Assembly (NCBI GenBank): GCA_965649825.1
Contig: OZ287697.1
Location: forward strand, 1,736,001-1,800,000
Direction of reading: 5' to 3'
Length of the DNA stretch: 64,000 bases
Source of the DNA: Penicillus capitatus
Lineage: Eukaryota > Chlorophyta
A program made the position numbers and the translations under genes. The notes beneath the pieces were generated by a model. The model had not been told where the DNA came from and made no database searches. It saw only the letters and a program-made list of their open reading frames with translations. Positions 35,877-45,693 of this stretch are shown in pieces; the first letter of the stretch is position 1, and each line of letters starts with the position of its first letter.

Positions 35877-38711
35877 GTGGTACAGTTGTGGGAGACGGAG
35901 AAGGGAATCCGCCCTTTTTGTAGACAGAATCTCATCAAGTTCCCGTTAGGCAAGACCAAGTTTGTCCCACCGCGTGAGTGGGTCAGTTACAATTTTCCTT
36001 GGGCCGTTCGTGGGGATCTGTCGTCTGTGTCTTTTCATTGCTCTCTGAACAGATGTCCTTTTCTTGCGTTTGTGACCGTCTCTGACTCGGGACAGTTTCG
36101 TCTGAACATCTACAACACATCGAACGAGGCTCAAGTTCTGCTAGGGAGCACCTTTGCATGCAACTTTTGGTATTCCGGTCGGATGCGGTGCAAGTTTTTA
36201 CCCCTCTGGAATAAAGGGGATGGCGAGGATCGAGCAGTCAAGGCCGTGTTTTCAGTCAGTGGTGATATGTTTTCCGAGTTCCCCGAAGTTTTTGATGATG
36301 GGACCTACTGCGTGACGCCTGCGATGAAGGCTTTGCGCGTTGACATCCGAGAGTGCCGTCTGAAAGGTGATCCGACGTTCATGGGCGAGCGTACCTGTCC
36401 GAAGATCGACCACCTAGTCCCCGAGCAGCGCATTCGAGAGGAGATAGATTCCTTTTTGCGAAAAGGCTTCATCGAGCGTGTGAAGTCGAGTGACGAGGGT
36501 TTCCTCACGCCTATCTTCTTCTTGCCGAAGAAGGATGGAAAGAAGATAAGGACACTCAATAACTACCGCAAGCTTAACGCGATGTGTGACTTTTCGTCGG
36601 CGACATTCGTCGACGCCATGAGGACGATGCGGTCCATACCGAGGATCTGGAAACACTTCAGCAAGCTGGATCTGGCGAACGCTTTTTTCAGTGTGGGGTT
36701 GAGCCGCGAAACGTCGAAACTCTTCGGGTTCAACATCTTCAACGAGACGTACGTGTGGAGGGTGATCCCCCAAGGTTTCGGGTGGAGCCCTATTTGGTTC
36801 GTCGAACGAGTGAAGGACATTCTGCACAAGCTCCCCGTCGTTGTATACGCTGACGACGTGCTCGTTGGAGCCGATTCGGAGGCTGAGCACAACCGAATTC
36901 TACGGTTGGTGCTGCAGAGGTTCGAGAGGTTCGGTCTGCGTTTGAACAAGGACAAAGTTATCATCAATGTTCCCGAAGTTGACTTTCTCGGCTTCCGCGT
37001 CAAAGGAGGCGGTTTCAACCTGAAGTGTTACATGGAAGAGAAAGCGACCAAGACACCGAAGCTTGAACACTACAAGCAACTAGAGAAGACGATCGGTGCC
37101 CTCAACTTTTGCCGGGCGCATGTCCCGAATCTGAGCAAGAAGATGGATATGCTTCACTCGGCCAAACAGAGAGCCCTGAGGTGTCCAGCCGACTGCGATG
37201 AAGCATGGTGGAAGGCGATCAACGAAAAGGTCAGAGAGATATGGGTAGACGTAGTGCGAAGCGGCGTCGAACTCAGTCTCGGCGGGTCATTCGACTCGTT
37301 TGAGCTCTATGTCGACTGGAGCGGCCCGCATCGCGGATACGTCCTATTCGGCAAGTGCGATGCCGCGAGGGAAAAGCGCATCGTTGCCGTGGGATCTGCG
37401 AAGGACCCGATCCCCCACCAGAGTTCCTTTCTAGGCGAGATTCGGGCAGTGAAGTGGGCTCTTCAACAGACGACACAGTTTCGAGGAGCCATCAAGACGA
37501 AGACATACGTCGACAACAAGGTGGTGGTCGATGGCCTGAACAAGGGGATTGCGGCGTTCTGCGATGACCGAAGGTGTGCTCGAGTGTTTGCCTTTATATG
37601 TGAGAACGAAGGAAACGTGATGTTCTCCTATTTACCTGGAAACCTGAACCAGATAGCCGACCAGCTTTCCCGATTAGACTCGGGTGGACTTACGCAACAG
37701 CCCTTAGACAAGGCGATCATGGCGATTGACCGCCCCGCGGAACAGGAGATCGAACGCAGGATACGTTCCGCCCATTTCGGACACTGGGGATACCTGACGA
37801 CGCTCCAGAACCTGCTCCTCGAGTCGGAGAGGTGGCCAAACATGGAGCGGGACGTACGCAACTTCGTGTCGAGCTGTCCGAACTGCGCCTTCAACGGCGA
37901 AGAGCAAAGGAGGGATGTCCCGAGCACCGAAATATCTCGCAGAATCGGCGAGAGAGTGTCCATGGATCACTGTGGGCCATTTTTCGACGGATCGCATATC
38001 CTCGTAATCGTGGACGACGCGACAAAATGGGTAGAGGCTCTGAGAACCCCAGGAACTGGAGCCGTGCACGCCATGAGAGCGTTGGATCAATGGCAAGCAA
38101 AGCACGGAAGGATCGAGCTGCTTTGCACGGATAATGCAAGCGCTTGGAACTCAGACACCTTCCGAAGATGGGCAGCAAGCCGACGCATCGACACTAGGAG
38201 AAGTCCGAGTTATCACCACCAGGCCAACGGATTGGCAGAGCGCACCATCAAGACGCTGTGCGAGCGAATCAGGCGCTTCATGAATGGGTCGACGAGGGCG
38301 TGGCCCAAAGCGATACAAGGAGCCGTAGACGCCATCAACACATCGTGGAGTTCAGTGACTAAGACCACGCCGCAGTCTCTCATGCTAGGCATTGATCGCA
38401 ACGGCGCATTGCTGGATGACGAAACAAGCCGAAAAGCTTGGGAAGATGCGTGGAGAAGCGCTCAGCTCGCCAAGACGTACAAGCACGAGCGATTCAAGTG
38501 GAAACACCCGCGGCTGTCGAAGCCACTGCGTGTAGGCAATCGGGTGCTGATGAAGAATTACCACCGGTCGAATCACCCGCTCGGAAAGCTGGGCCCGAAG
38601 TGGATCGGTCCCTTTATGATCGAAGAGCAGAGATCGGAATCGACCTGGATCGTGCGAGAGGGACGAGGCTTACCGCCTGTTGTCGCGCGGAGGCGCCGAA
38701 CGAAACGATAA
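35877..38711 (+). CDS. pol: Pol: reverse transcriptase, RNase H, integrase (3' end replaced by insertion)
   Basis: The 944-residue frame has no clear ATG start; it is open upstream to at least 35823 in the -1 frame relative to gag-pro, as expected for frameshift expression. RT: LPKKDGKKIRTLNNYRK and the catalytic YADD at residues 324-327. RNase H: YVDWSG (~477), then E...VDNK and IADQLSRLD. Integrase: zinc-binding HFGHWG...CPNC (~633-670), core D (MDHCGP ~695), D (CTDNAS ~750) and E (LAERTIK ~786). The last codons and stop (38681-38711) come from the LTR of the inserted minus-strand element, so the native C-terminus is displaced: its continuation lies at 40413-40526 and ends at the TGA 42281-42283. 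The enzyme core is otherwise open and free of stops. Confidence 0.93.
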   Translation: MVQLWETEKGIRPFCRQNLIKFPLGKTKFVPPREWVSYNFPWAVRGDLSSVSFHCSLNRCPFLAFVTVSDSGQFRLNIYNTSNEAQVLLGSTFACNFWYSGRMRCKFLPLWNKGDGEDRAVKAVFSVSGDMFSEFPEVFDDGTYCVTPAMKALRVDIRECRLKGDPTFMGERTCPKIDHLVPEQRIREEIDSFLRKGFIERVKSSDEGFLTPIFFLPKKDGKKIRTLNNYRKLNAMCDFSSATFVDAMRTMRSIPRIWKHFSKLDLANAFFSVGLSRETSKLFGFNIFNETYVWRVIPQGFGWSPIWFVERVKDILHKLPVVVYADDVLVGADSEAEHNRILRLVLQRFERFGLRLNKDKVIINVPEVDFLGFRVKGGGFNLKCYMEEKATKTPKLEHYKQLEKTIGALNFCRAHVPNLSKKMDMLHSAKQRALRCPADCDEAWWKAINEKVREIWVDVVRSGVELSLGGSFDSFELYVDWSGPHRGYVLFGKCDAAREKRIVAVGSAKDPIPHQSSFLGEIRAVKWALQQTTQFRGAIKTKTYVDNKVVVDGLNKGIAAFCDDRRCARVFAFICENEGNVMFSYLPGNLNQIADQLSRLDSGGLTQQPLDKAIMAIDRPAEQEIERRIRSAHFGHWGYLTTLQNLLLESERWPNMERDVRNFVSSCPNCAFNGEEQRRDVPSTEISRRIGERVSMDHCGPFFDGSHILVIVDDATKWVEALRTPGTGAVHAMRALDQWQAKHGRIELLCTDNASAWNSDTFRRWAASRRIDTRRSPSYHHQANGLAERTIKTLCERIRRFMNGSTRAWPKAIQGAVDAINTSWSSVTKTTPQSLMLGIDRNGALLDDETSRKAWEDAWRSAQLAKTYKHERFKWKHPRLSKPLRVGNRVLMKNYHRSNHPLGKLGPKWIGPFMIEEQRSESTWIVREGRGLPPVVARRRRTKR

Positions 38712-38917
38712 CAAACAGCGGAAGTCTTACAGTGTTCGAAGCAAGGTCTACAAAGACTCAGATTGTCCATTAAATACTTGCGCGATGACGCGACTTGACA
38801 AGGCAGGTGAATCACCCTAGCCTCAGAACCAGAGAAAATGGCCTTGGGTGATTCAACCAAGACCCCCCAGGATATGGCCTCCTCAAAAACGAGGCAGTGT
38901 CATATCGCTCGGCGACA
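38681..38917 (-). repeat. 3' LTR of minus-strand gag-only element
   Basis: 237 bp, TGTCGCGCGG...CGGCGACA on the plus strand; it supplies the last codons and stop of the host pol frame. A purine-rich tract (GGCGGGAAGCGTGG on the minus strand) directly precedes it. Confidence 0.9.
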
Positions 38918-38980
38918 CCACGCTTCCCGCCAAACTCCGAAAAACTGCAAGCAAGCCCCCACGAAAACAACAGAAGGAAA

Positions 38981-40015
38981 TCAGTCTATGCCCGAGGTGA
39001 ATCGTCGCAGCGCCGAGAAAATGGTCCATCCCGAAGATGATGATGCTTCTGTGTTTGGTTCCCCCTCTCTCTGCTGCGCATCCGATATCGTCGGATCCAC
39101 TGACTCGACCGCATTAATCCGCGCTTGCGGACAGTCCTTGGCCAGATGCCCCTTGCATCGGCACACATAACATATCCGACCGCGCTTGATGGCACCTCCG
39201 TCATCATCTGCCGCGTCGGTTGCTCTCGCCCGTCGTCGGCGCGGGAACCGCCCAATGTCGTGCAAAACGCGCTTCATCTGATGCAACGTCTTCACGGTTC
39301 TCCGTCCTTCTGCCGGTCTTGTCGTCATCAACTCAGCCGTCCTTTCGCCGTTCGTCCGTACGGTTTCCTGCAGAGTCTTCACCTCGGCGGCCAAAGACTG
39401 TAGACATGGCACCAAATCAGGTGCCGAAATAAACTTTTTCTTCGCCTCTGTGAAGGCGGCATCAGTCTCTCTAAGCTTCTCATGGAGAGAGGAGGCTTCC
39501 ACGCGTGCCTCGTTTGCATTTCTCTGTGCCTCAACGATACCTCGTTCTGCCTCGGAAAGCTCTTGTTGAAGCTTTTGTTTCTGCTCCTGCAGATTCTCAT
39601 TTCCGACCATCAAACACTCCATCTCGTCGCTGGCTTCACTAGCTTCCCATTCGGCCTCACTGGCTCGTCGTTGTGCACATTGCAGCTCCCGTTTCAATCG
39701 TTCATTCTCCTTGTGCAAACGTCCCGTCGTCACTTGCAAATCCCGTCTTTCTTGTAGTCGCGGACAAACGTATCTGATGAAGTCGACCAGTTCGCCCGCG
39801 TCAAACAAAAAACTCTCAGGGCGCTGGCCGCCCACCACGTTAACCCGACCCCACGTCCACACCTTATGACAACGAAGCGCACCAGGGTACAGACCCTCCT
39901 CCTCCTCCAATTCTCTGAGCAAACTCGGTCCGTAGACAGTGTTGCCATAATACCCGGTGAAACCTTCCCCTCCTTGACCTTGCTCTGCTCTTCTTTCTCG
40001 TCGCCCTCGACTCAT
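38981..40015 (-). CDS. gag: Gag-like protein with coiled coil and zinc knuckle
   Basis: 344 residues, intact. A short N-terminal domain containing FIRYVCPRLQERRDL is followed by a long coiled coil (~residues 100-230, rich in E, Q, L and A), a basic stretch, and a CCHC knuckle CYVCRCKGHLAKDC near residue 285. It ends ...FTSGID. No protease, RT or integrase is encoded. It would form particles or bind element RNA, while reverse transcription and integration must be provided in trans. The homolog in the neighbouring plus-strand element is frameshifted. Confidence 0.88.
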   Translation of the reverse strand: MSRGRRERRAEQGQGGEGFTGYYGNTVYGPSLLRELEEEEGLYPGALRCHKVWTWGRVNVVGGQRPESFLFDAGELVDFIRYVCPRLQERRDLQVTTGRLHKENERLKRELQCAQRRASEAEWEASEASDEMECLMVGNENLQEQKQKLQQELSEAERGIVEAQRNANEARVEASSLHEKLRETDAAFTEAKKKFISAPDLVPCLQSLAAEVKTLQETVRTNGERTAELMTTRPAEGRRTVKTLHQMKRVLHDIGRFPRRRRARATDAADDDGGAIKRGRICYVCRCKGHLAKDCPQARINAVESVDPTISDAQQREGEPNTEASSSSGWTIFSALRRFTSGID

Positions 40016-40158
40016 CCTTGCTCCTGACTCTTGAAATTCCTAGGTATGTCTAGAAAATGTCTAGACAGGACTCGACTTCCCCGAAGTAAGCGCTTTAGTG
40101 CACACAGCACGCGCGCAACGTCACTGAGACGGAGTTCAAACTGAGGAGCGTTATCTCA

Positions 40159-40170
40159 GCTCCGAAACCA
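40159..40170 (-). promoter_or_regulatory. Primer-binding site of minus-strand element
   Basis: Plus-strand GCTCCGAAACCA, the reverse complement of TGGTTTCGGAGC, immediately adjacent to the LTR at 40171. Confidence 0.88.
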
Positions 40171-40407
40171 CGTCGCGCGGAGGCGCCGAACGAAACGATA
40201 ACAAACAGCGGAAGTCTTACAGTGTTCGAAGCAAGGTCTACAAAGACTCAGATTGTCCATTAAATACTTGCGCGATGACGCGACTTGACAAGGCAGGTGA
40301 ATCACCCTAGCCTCAGAACCAGAGAAAATGGCCTTGGGTGATTCAACCAAGACCCCCCAGGATATGGCCTCCTCAAAAACGAGGCAGTGTCACATCGCTC
40401 GGCGACA
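40171..40407 (-). repeat. 5' LTR of minus-strand gag-only element
   Basis: 237 bp. The terminal base next to the primer-binding site is C instead of T compared with the other LTR, so the usual terminal dinucleotide is mutated. A TTAAATA at about 40261 may be promoter-like. Confidence 0.9.
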
Positions 40408-40526
40408 CCTGTTGTTAAACGTTGCTTCAGAAGACGCAGTAAAGTTCTTAAAGAAAGTTCGTGCGCAGAAGTTACAAATCTAATCGAATCTCTTTTTACT
40501 TATACGCATGATGTGATGTTACCACC

Positions 40527-40773
40527 TGTCGGCAAGATGGCGTTTTGCTGATGTGACTGTCTTGTTTTCGATGGGTCCACATTCAGGGGGGGGCTTGGTT
40601 GAATCACCTAAGGCCATTTTCTTTGGTTCTGAGGCTAGGGTGATTCACCTGCCTAGGAACGTCGCGTCACCGCGCACATACATAAGGACACATTCTGAAC
40701 ACTCAGGACCTTGCTCCAAACAGTTTGTAAGTCTTCCGCTGTGTTAATCTTTCGTCCGGCCCGATCGCCGACA
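40527..40773 (+). repeat. 5' LTR of plus-strand gag-only element
   Basis: TGTCGGCAAG...CGCCGACA, followed after one base by the primer-binding site TGGTTTCGGAGC (40775-40786). Confidence 0.88.
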
Positions 40774-40774
40774 G

Positions 40775-40786
40775 TGGTTTCGGAGC
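40775..40786 (+). promoter_or_regulatory. Primer-binding site of plus-strand gag-only element
   Basis: TGGTTTCGGAGC, identical to the sites at 32858 and 34128. Confidence 0.85.
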
Positions 40787-40926
40787 GTGTATACGTTCCT
40801 CAGTTGGGGCTCCGTCTTTGTGACGTTGCGTGGCTGCTCTGTGCATTGCGCTCTCCTACGTGGAGAACGAGTCCTGTCTAGGCGACTAGACGCACCAAGG
40901 AAAGCCCCAGGGACGGCAGTTGAGGG

Positions 40927-41945
40927 ATGAGTCAAGCACGAATAGAATGGACAAGGGAGCGAGGTCGAGAGGAGTGTTATATCTACGAGACATACAAGAA
41001 CGTCGCGAGCATGCTCGCGCATATGGGTCAAGACGATGGCCTCAGCCCTAGCCTTGCGGGAACACCGGTGCTGGCAGGCTCGGTGCTGGCGGGCATCTGC
41101 AATGAGCAGCCTCATTTGCAGTACGTGGTGGCGGACGGGGACATAGCTGATTTCCTTAGTTATGTTTGTCCGCGACTGCAAGAAAGACGAGACCTGCTAG
41201 GGACGACGGGACGGTTGCGCGAGGAACGAGAGCGGCTGCGCCAGCGGGTGGCGACCGTCGAGGCCGAAAAGGAACAGCTGCAACAGCAGCTGCGGCGTGA
41301 ACAGCGAAGGATATCCGAGGCAACGGCAGAAAACGATCGGCTGTCAGGCGACAACACGAAGCTGCGACATGACATTTCCAAGGCAGAACGAGGCATCGTC
41401 GAGGCACGACGAGACGCAAACGAGGCACGCGTAGCAGCCTCCTCTCTACAGAAGAAGCTCGAAGAGACAGAGACCGCCTTCGGAGAGGCAAAGAAACTTT
41501 GGTGTCTAGTCTTCGGTCGTTGTCCACAGAGGTGAAGGCACTGCATGAGGAAGTCCGGACAAGTGGCGAAAAGACAATCGAAGCGGTGGTGAGGAGACCA
41601 CCAGAGGAACGACGGAATGGGAAGACTCTACGCCAGATGAGGAGAGTGCTGCATGACATCGGACGGTATCCGCGGCGACATCGAAGAGGGAGGGCAGCCG
41701 GCGCAGCTGACGATGGCGGGGAAGCCACGAAGCGCGGCCGAGTCTGCTACAGCTGCCGGTGCAAGGGGCACCTGGCGAAGAACTGTCCGCGGGCGCGGAC
41801 AGACACGGTTGCGTCAGCGGAGCCGACGGGATCGGATACGCAGCCGAGATCCGACATGGCGACAGAGTTGAATACAGCATCAGCGTACTCAGGGCTCAAG
41901 ATCTTGTCCTTTTTCCGGCGGAATTTCACCTCGGGCATCGACTGA
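40927..41945 (+). pseudogene. gag: Gag-like protein, frameshifted
   Basis: The first frame (40927-41535) has the same N-terminal motif (FLSYVCPRLQERRDL) and coiled coil as the minus-strand gag. Near 41500 about 20 bases are missing compared with that homolog, which shifts the frame; the remainder (to 41945) carries the zinc knuckle CYSCRCKGHLAKNC and the same C-terminus FTSGID. The protein is therefore broken between coiled coil and knuckle, and this copy would need Gag from another element. Confidence 0.85.
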
Positions 41946-42005
41946 ACATTAGTAATTGTGTTTGGGGGGCCTTGCATCTGTTTTCGGAGTTGGCGGGAAG
42001 CGTGG

Positions 42006-42271
42006 TGTCGGCAAGATTGAGGTGCTGATGTGACTGTCTTGTGTGGGAGGGGGCCACCTTGCTCTGGGACACTCGGGGTCGTGTCATTTGAGGTTTTGGG
42101 CCGAGAAGAGGCCTTTTTTATGGTCCTGGGGCAGTACTGAGTCACCTGCCTAGACATGTCGCATCACAACGAGGGTATTTAATGGGACAATCCGAACCAT
42201 GTTTACCTTGCTCCAAACAGTTTGTAAAGTCTTCCGCTGTGTTAATCTTTCGTCCGGCCCGATCGCCGACA
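42006..42271 (+). repeat. 3' LTR of plus-strand gag-only element
   Basis: 266 bp; shares its last ~70 bp almost exactly with the 5' LTR but diverges in the middle. Confidence 0.88.
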
Positions 42272-42492
42272 CCACCGTGCTGAGCACGGGACGATGTTCA
42301 GTAATAATCTTCATTACTTGCCTTCATCATCCCATCTCGACACCTGTTCTGGTTCATTCCTCCCAAATAAAGCCCTATCTAACATAAAATCACCTGGCTG
42401 GAACGCTTTTATACTTTCCCTCAAGTCGTGCACATCGTCTCCATGTGGCCTCCTATCTCTTCGGAGTTTGCGCTCGGAAGGTGATGAGCCCA

Positions 42493-42671
42493 TGTCAGAC
42501 TAAATGAGCACAATGAAGGTATCCCGACGGCATAAGGGAAGTCACATCAGAACCTACTACATGTCACATCAAAACCCTAGCACTATAAAAGGGTGACAAT
42601 TGCGTTGTTTACGTCATTCCGTTTTAAAAATCTTCCGCTAATGCGTGTGTTTGTTCACCAACGACGCGACA
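42493..42671 (+). repeat. 3' LTR of outer Ty3/gypsy element
   Basis: 179 bp, same ends as the 5' LTR, TATAAAAG at 42584. It is followed by unrelated DNA (GACCAGATG). Confidence 0.92.
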
Positions 42672-43220
42672 GACCAGATGATCTTATCTGTTTTTAAGGG
42701 TCTGCCTCCGCATACGTTCGACCGATTCTCCTCCGCCGACGTGAGTGTTCGAGTGCGACAGTGTGGCAAAACGGATATTGGTTGTTTCTGTGGGACGTTG
42801 TCGTCCGTATTACATGTCTCTTGACGGACGGCCTAGAAATGGCGTGTAAGGAAAGAGGCAGGTTGTGTCTATCATCCCTAAAGAGTGACTTGGCGATGAG
42901 CACAATAGCACAAATCTCACTCTTTGAAGGCAATGGTACGTGATGATCATCAATCGTCAACCAGACAACAGACACGACCGTCAAGCGCTAACAATTCAGT
43001 AGACTCACTATTTGACAAACAGACATGATCGTTGATAGAGGCCAAGAGAGGGACTGTGTCGCGATGGACTTGCTTGCTTTGTTCTTACGGTTAATCTATT
43101 CCATTGCTTCGAAGGCTCTCACACATGGACATTTGCTGAATAGTATTCATTCTTCGCTATTCGCCTGTTGCGTCGATCTGATTTTAAGATCTCTGAGACG
43201 AGGGATTATCCCTTCACCTA
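42672..43220. other. Module-3 left edge, no gene
   Basis: The block 42760-43050 repeats 22268-22560. The part from about 43025 also resembles the module-1 edge at 3650-3720, which is the 3' flank of the LRR gene. No frame is supported. Confidence 0.55.
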
Positions 43221-43224
43221 AAAG

Positions 43225-44910
43225 GCCAAGAACTCCGAAGTCGTGTCCGTAGCGAAATTCGGTTCCTGAAGCTGCGCCAGCAGAATAAGCTAGCTACGTT
43301 CGAGAACCGTCGAGTTTATCTTCTTCCGACAAATTGAAGTAATTGCATCCGTCAGGTTAGTCAGCGACGTCGAGGGAAAGGTAATCTGATTGCTTCCGTT
43401 TCTCAACAAGAAGCCAGGAAGATTGACTTCGCAGAGGCCATCGAGCTCTGTCAGCGTGCATGGTCCAGGTTGATGACTCGACGTCCGATCTCAGTGTTAC
43501 ATCAAGTCTCTTCAGTCCTGTCAAGGACAACAGCACACTGCGGAAGCCCTCGCACGCTTCAGCAGTCCCCAGATGCACACCGAGAGAATGCAGCCGAGAG
43601 TACGTTTCTGAATGGAAGAGCTGAAGATCGCCGCCGTCTGTCCCGTCGCCGAAGTAGTCCAGTCGCTCCAGCCGCGTCATTGAGGTCAGACCGGCGAGCC
43701 GCCGGGCAACGTCGAGATCTTCGGACGGAAAACTGGTTGAACAAGAGAGCTCGACGGCGTTTGGAAAAGCGGTCATTAAGTCAGAGACGTGTTCGGAAGA
43801 CACCTGTCTAAGCTTGACGGGCAGAGACTTGCAAGTTGCGTCCCTTTGTCGACACACGCGGCGGTACTCTTGAATGCCATCGTCGAGAAGATAGCCGAGT
43901 ACTTTATGAAGGTGTGAAGAACTTCCTCCGACACTTTCTCCCTGCACCTCTCTTTCGACGTCCTTGGCCTGGACGACGCGGATTTCCCCCTCGTCTTGAC
44001 CGGGGGGCGGAGGAGGAGCATTGTCGCCGGAGTCGTTCCCGTGTTGGCTCAGCTCACAAGCGCGGCGGAAGTCTTGAAATTGGATGAGGATGGGCGATAG
44101 TTCGAAGGCCACACAGACAGCGTTTCAGCAAAGGGCGACTTGTTACAACTGAGAATAGACAGCGAATGTTTTGCAAGGTATAAACAGAATGTATGCGATT
44201 CACCGATGACAAAGGAACTTGATCGTCAAACGAAAGATGTCTTTATGTGTCGAAGCCTTGCTTAAATACTCAGACCCTGATGTGACGACAGGAAGAGTCG
44301 ATGAACTTCAAGAGTGAGTTTGCAATAAGATTCTCAATTAGACTAGGGAATTCAGTATGAACTTCTAGAAGTTTCCTAGGAACTTCTCAGGAACTCACTC
44401 CCAGTCATCACGACTTGTCTGCGACTCAGCCGTGATGGTTACTTTTGCATAGCCAAAGACCCGACAAGTGCTAGGTGACAGAAATGTCACTATTATATGG
44501 ACGTCCCATCACCTCTTCGTCAGAATTGCGCCATTCTTTCACAGAAGGAACCAATCCTCGTCCAGCAAGAGGCCAATGCAATTCCAGTGACTGGACTGCG
44601 GTCGCCTTTCGCCGGAAACATCACGTTTTGCCATGAGGTGCACCGTCGGCTTGGTAGATTGACTGAGACGTGGTTGTCGTCGCCAGATTGTCGTCGCGCT
44701 GTTCGACGGCGCCTCTTGCGTACGACGGCTCTGTCGGCGTGTGATACGAGGCGTGGACGTCGCGTGCGCCATGTAATGCGGTCGCGTTACCGCGATTTGC
44801 GATGCGAGTACTAACAGCGCTTGATGTGACTCGAGTTTTCTTAGAAATACACATCGAGGGCAGTTTGTGTCACACAGAAGGATGGACGTTGGGTGAATCA
44901 GTTCGCCCAC
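43225..44910 (-). pseudogene. F-box-like/LRR pseudogene (module 3), split by an insertion
   Basis: The N-terminal part (44910-44549) reaches LLLDEDWF and then stops; the F-box-like part resumes at 43912 (HKVLGYLLDDGIQEYRRVCR) after a 631-bp insertion. A frameshift follows near 43460, and most of exon 2 is deleted: sequence matching the end of exon 1 (about 43370) is followed within ~50 bp by sequence matching the 3' end of the intact gene. The apparent 251-residue frame (44112-43357) begins inside the insertion and is therefore a chance fusion. The intact gene is at 3707-5618. Confidence 0.82.
43913..44543. mobile_element. 631-bp TG...CA insertion (solo LTR or small non-autonomous element)
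   Basis: It begins TGTGAAGAAC and ends GTTCTTTCACA-like (TTCTTTCACA), so the ends form a short inverted repeat TGTGAA(A/G). It is flanked by the 5-bp duplication GAAGG (43908-43912 and 44544-44548), while the intact LRR gene has a single GAAGG at that point. TG...CA ends with a 5-bp duplication fit a solo LTR. It has no sequence in common with the other LTRs here. Confidence 0.8.
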
Positions 44911-45693
44911 GACAGGCTTTGACCCCTACCACTCAAGGCCCGCTCGGGAGGACAGGTTCGCGACTGGATACGGCGCTTCGCTGTGCATTAGCATGGAGAC
45001 GCTGCCGTCATCGCATTCCTCCCACTATCGTGCTCCGAAGATGGCGGTACTGTTGCCAGAACTGAGACCGATAGTACGTTCTTCCGGTAGAATCGTCTCC
45101 AGACAGACTGCAAAAACAGATGACGAGAACAGGTTAGGCGTATGAAATCGGACAAGGGAAATGCCAGCGAACTCCAATCCTCCAACATCGTCACAGATGC
45201 GACCTCAAACTTGGTTGTTCTGAGACAGCAACGGAGGAACTTGTGGATTCACGTTGCAAGCACCCGCATGCTGGTTCATAACTGCTCCAGAAACGCGTTC
45301 CTGACCCACTCTGTTTCTCCATCAGAGGCTCAGCCCCACCAAACACGCTTCCAACACAGAAGCGTTGTCGCCGCACGGAAGACAAGGCAGTCCGCCGGGG
45401 ACGAAACCTCGTGCCGGCGACGGTCGACGACGCGCCCAGTGCGCACTCACTCGCCGTCGACGCACGACAGGTCTGTGCTCGAGACTGGGTCGCCTGTTTG
45501 CCTCGCCTGTGTAGTCCATTTGCCCGAGTCTCGACTTGTCGACAAAACGAGACGGTGGATATCATCACAGCACGTTGGATATTATGTGGACAGAGCGGCA
45601 GCATGCTGGAACGTGCTTCCACGGAAGGCCGTCATGTGTGGTCGCTGTCGCGCCAGCGCTGATGACCCCAGTTGCGTCAAGGGGCACCTACAC

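Larger units (their letters stand above)
38681..40407 (-). mobile_element. Gag-only LTR retroelement (TR-GAG-like), minus orientation
   Basis: LTRs of 237 bp at 38681-38917 and 40171-40407 differ at only about two positions. The element is flanked by the target duplication CCTGT (38676-38680 and 40408-40412). The reverse-complement primer-binding site GCTCCGAAACCA lies at 40159-40170, next to its 5' LTR. It encodes only a Gag-like protein and must depend on enzymes from another element. By structure it resembles the TR-GAG class described in plants. Confidence 0.93.
40527..42271 (+). mobile_element. Gag-only LTR retroelement, plus orientation
   Basis: LTRs at 40527-40773 (247 bp) and 42006-42271 (266 bp) both begin TGTCGGCAAGAT and end GATCGCCGACA but differ by substitutions and indels, so this insertion is older than its minus-strand neighbour. 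The target duplication CCACC flanks it (40522-40526 and 42272-42276). The primer-binding site is at 40775-40786 and the polypurine tract GGCGGGAAGCGTGG precedes the 3' LTR. Confidence 0.9.
33949..42671 (+). mobile_element. Ty3/gypsy-type LTR retrotransposon with two nested gag-only elements
   Basis: The two 179-bp LTRs (33949-34127 and 42493-42671) start TGTCAGACTA and end CGCGACA and differ at about seven positions. A primer-binding site follows the 5' LTR directly. Internal order is gag, protease, RT, RNase H, integrase, the Ty3/gypsy order. Two other elements are inserted in the 3' end of pol (38681-40407 and 40527-42271). Without them and their duplicated 5-mers the element is about 5.24 kb. 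No 5-bp target duplication is visible (GTGGG left, GACCA right), which suggests recombination or rearrangement after insertion. Confidence 0.93.

Noticed and set aside
43357-44112. A 251-residue minus-strand frame with a new Pro-rich N-terminus fused to the LRR part
   Set aside because: Its first ~67 codons lie within the 631-bp insertion and its end is frameshifted relative to the intact LRR gene, so it is a chance fusion in a pseudogene.
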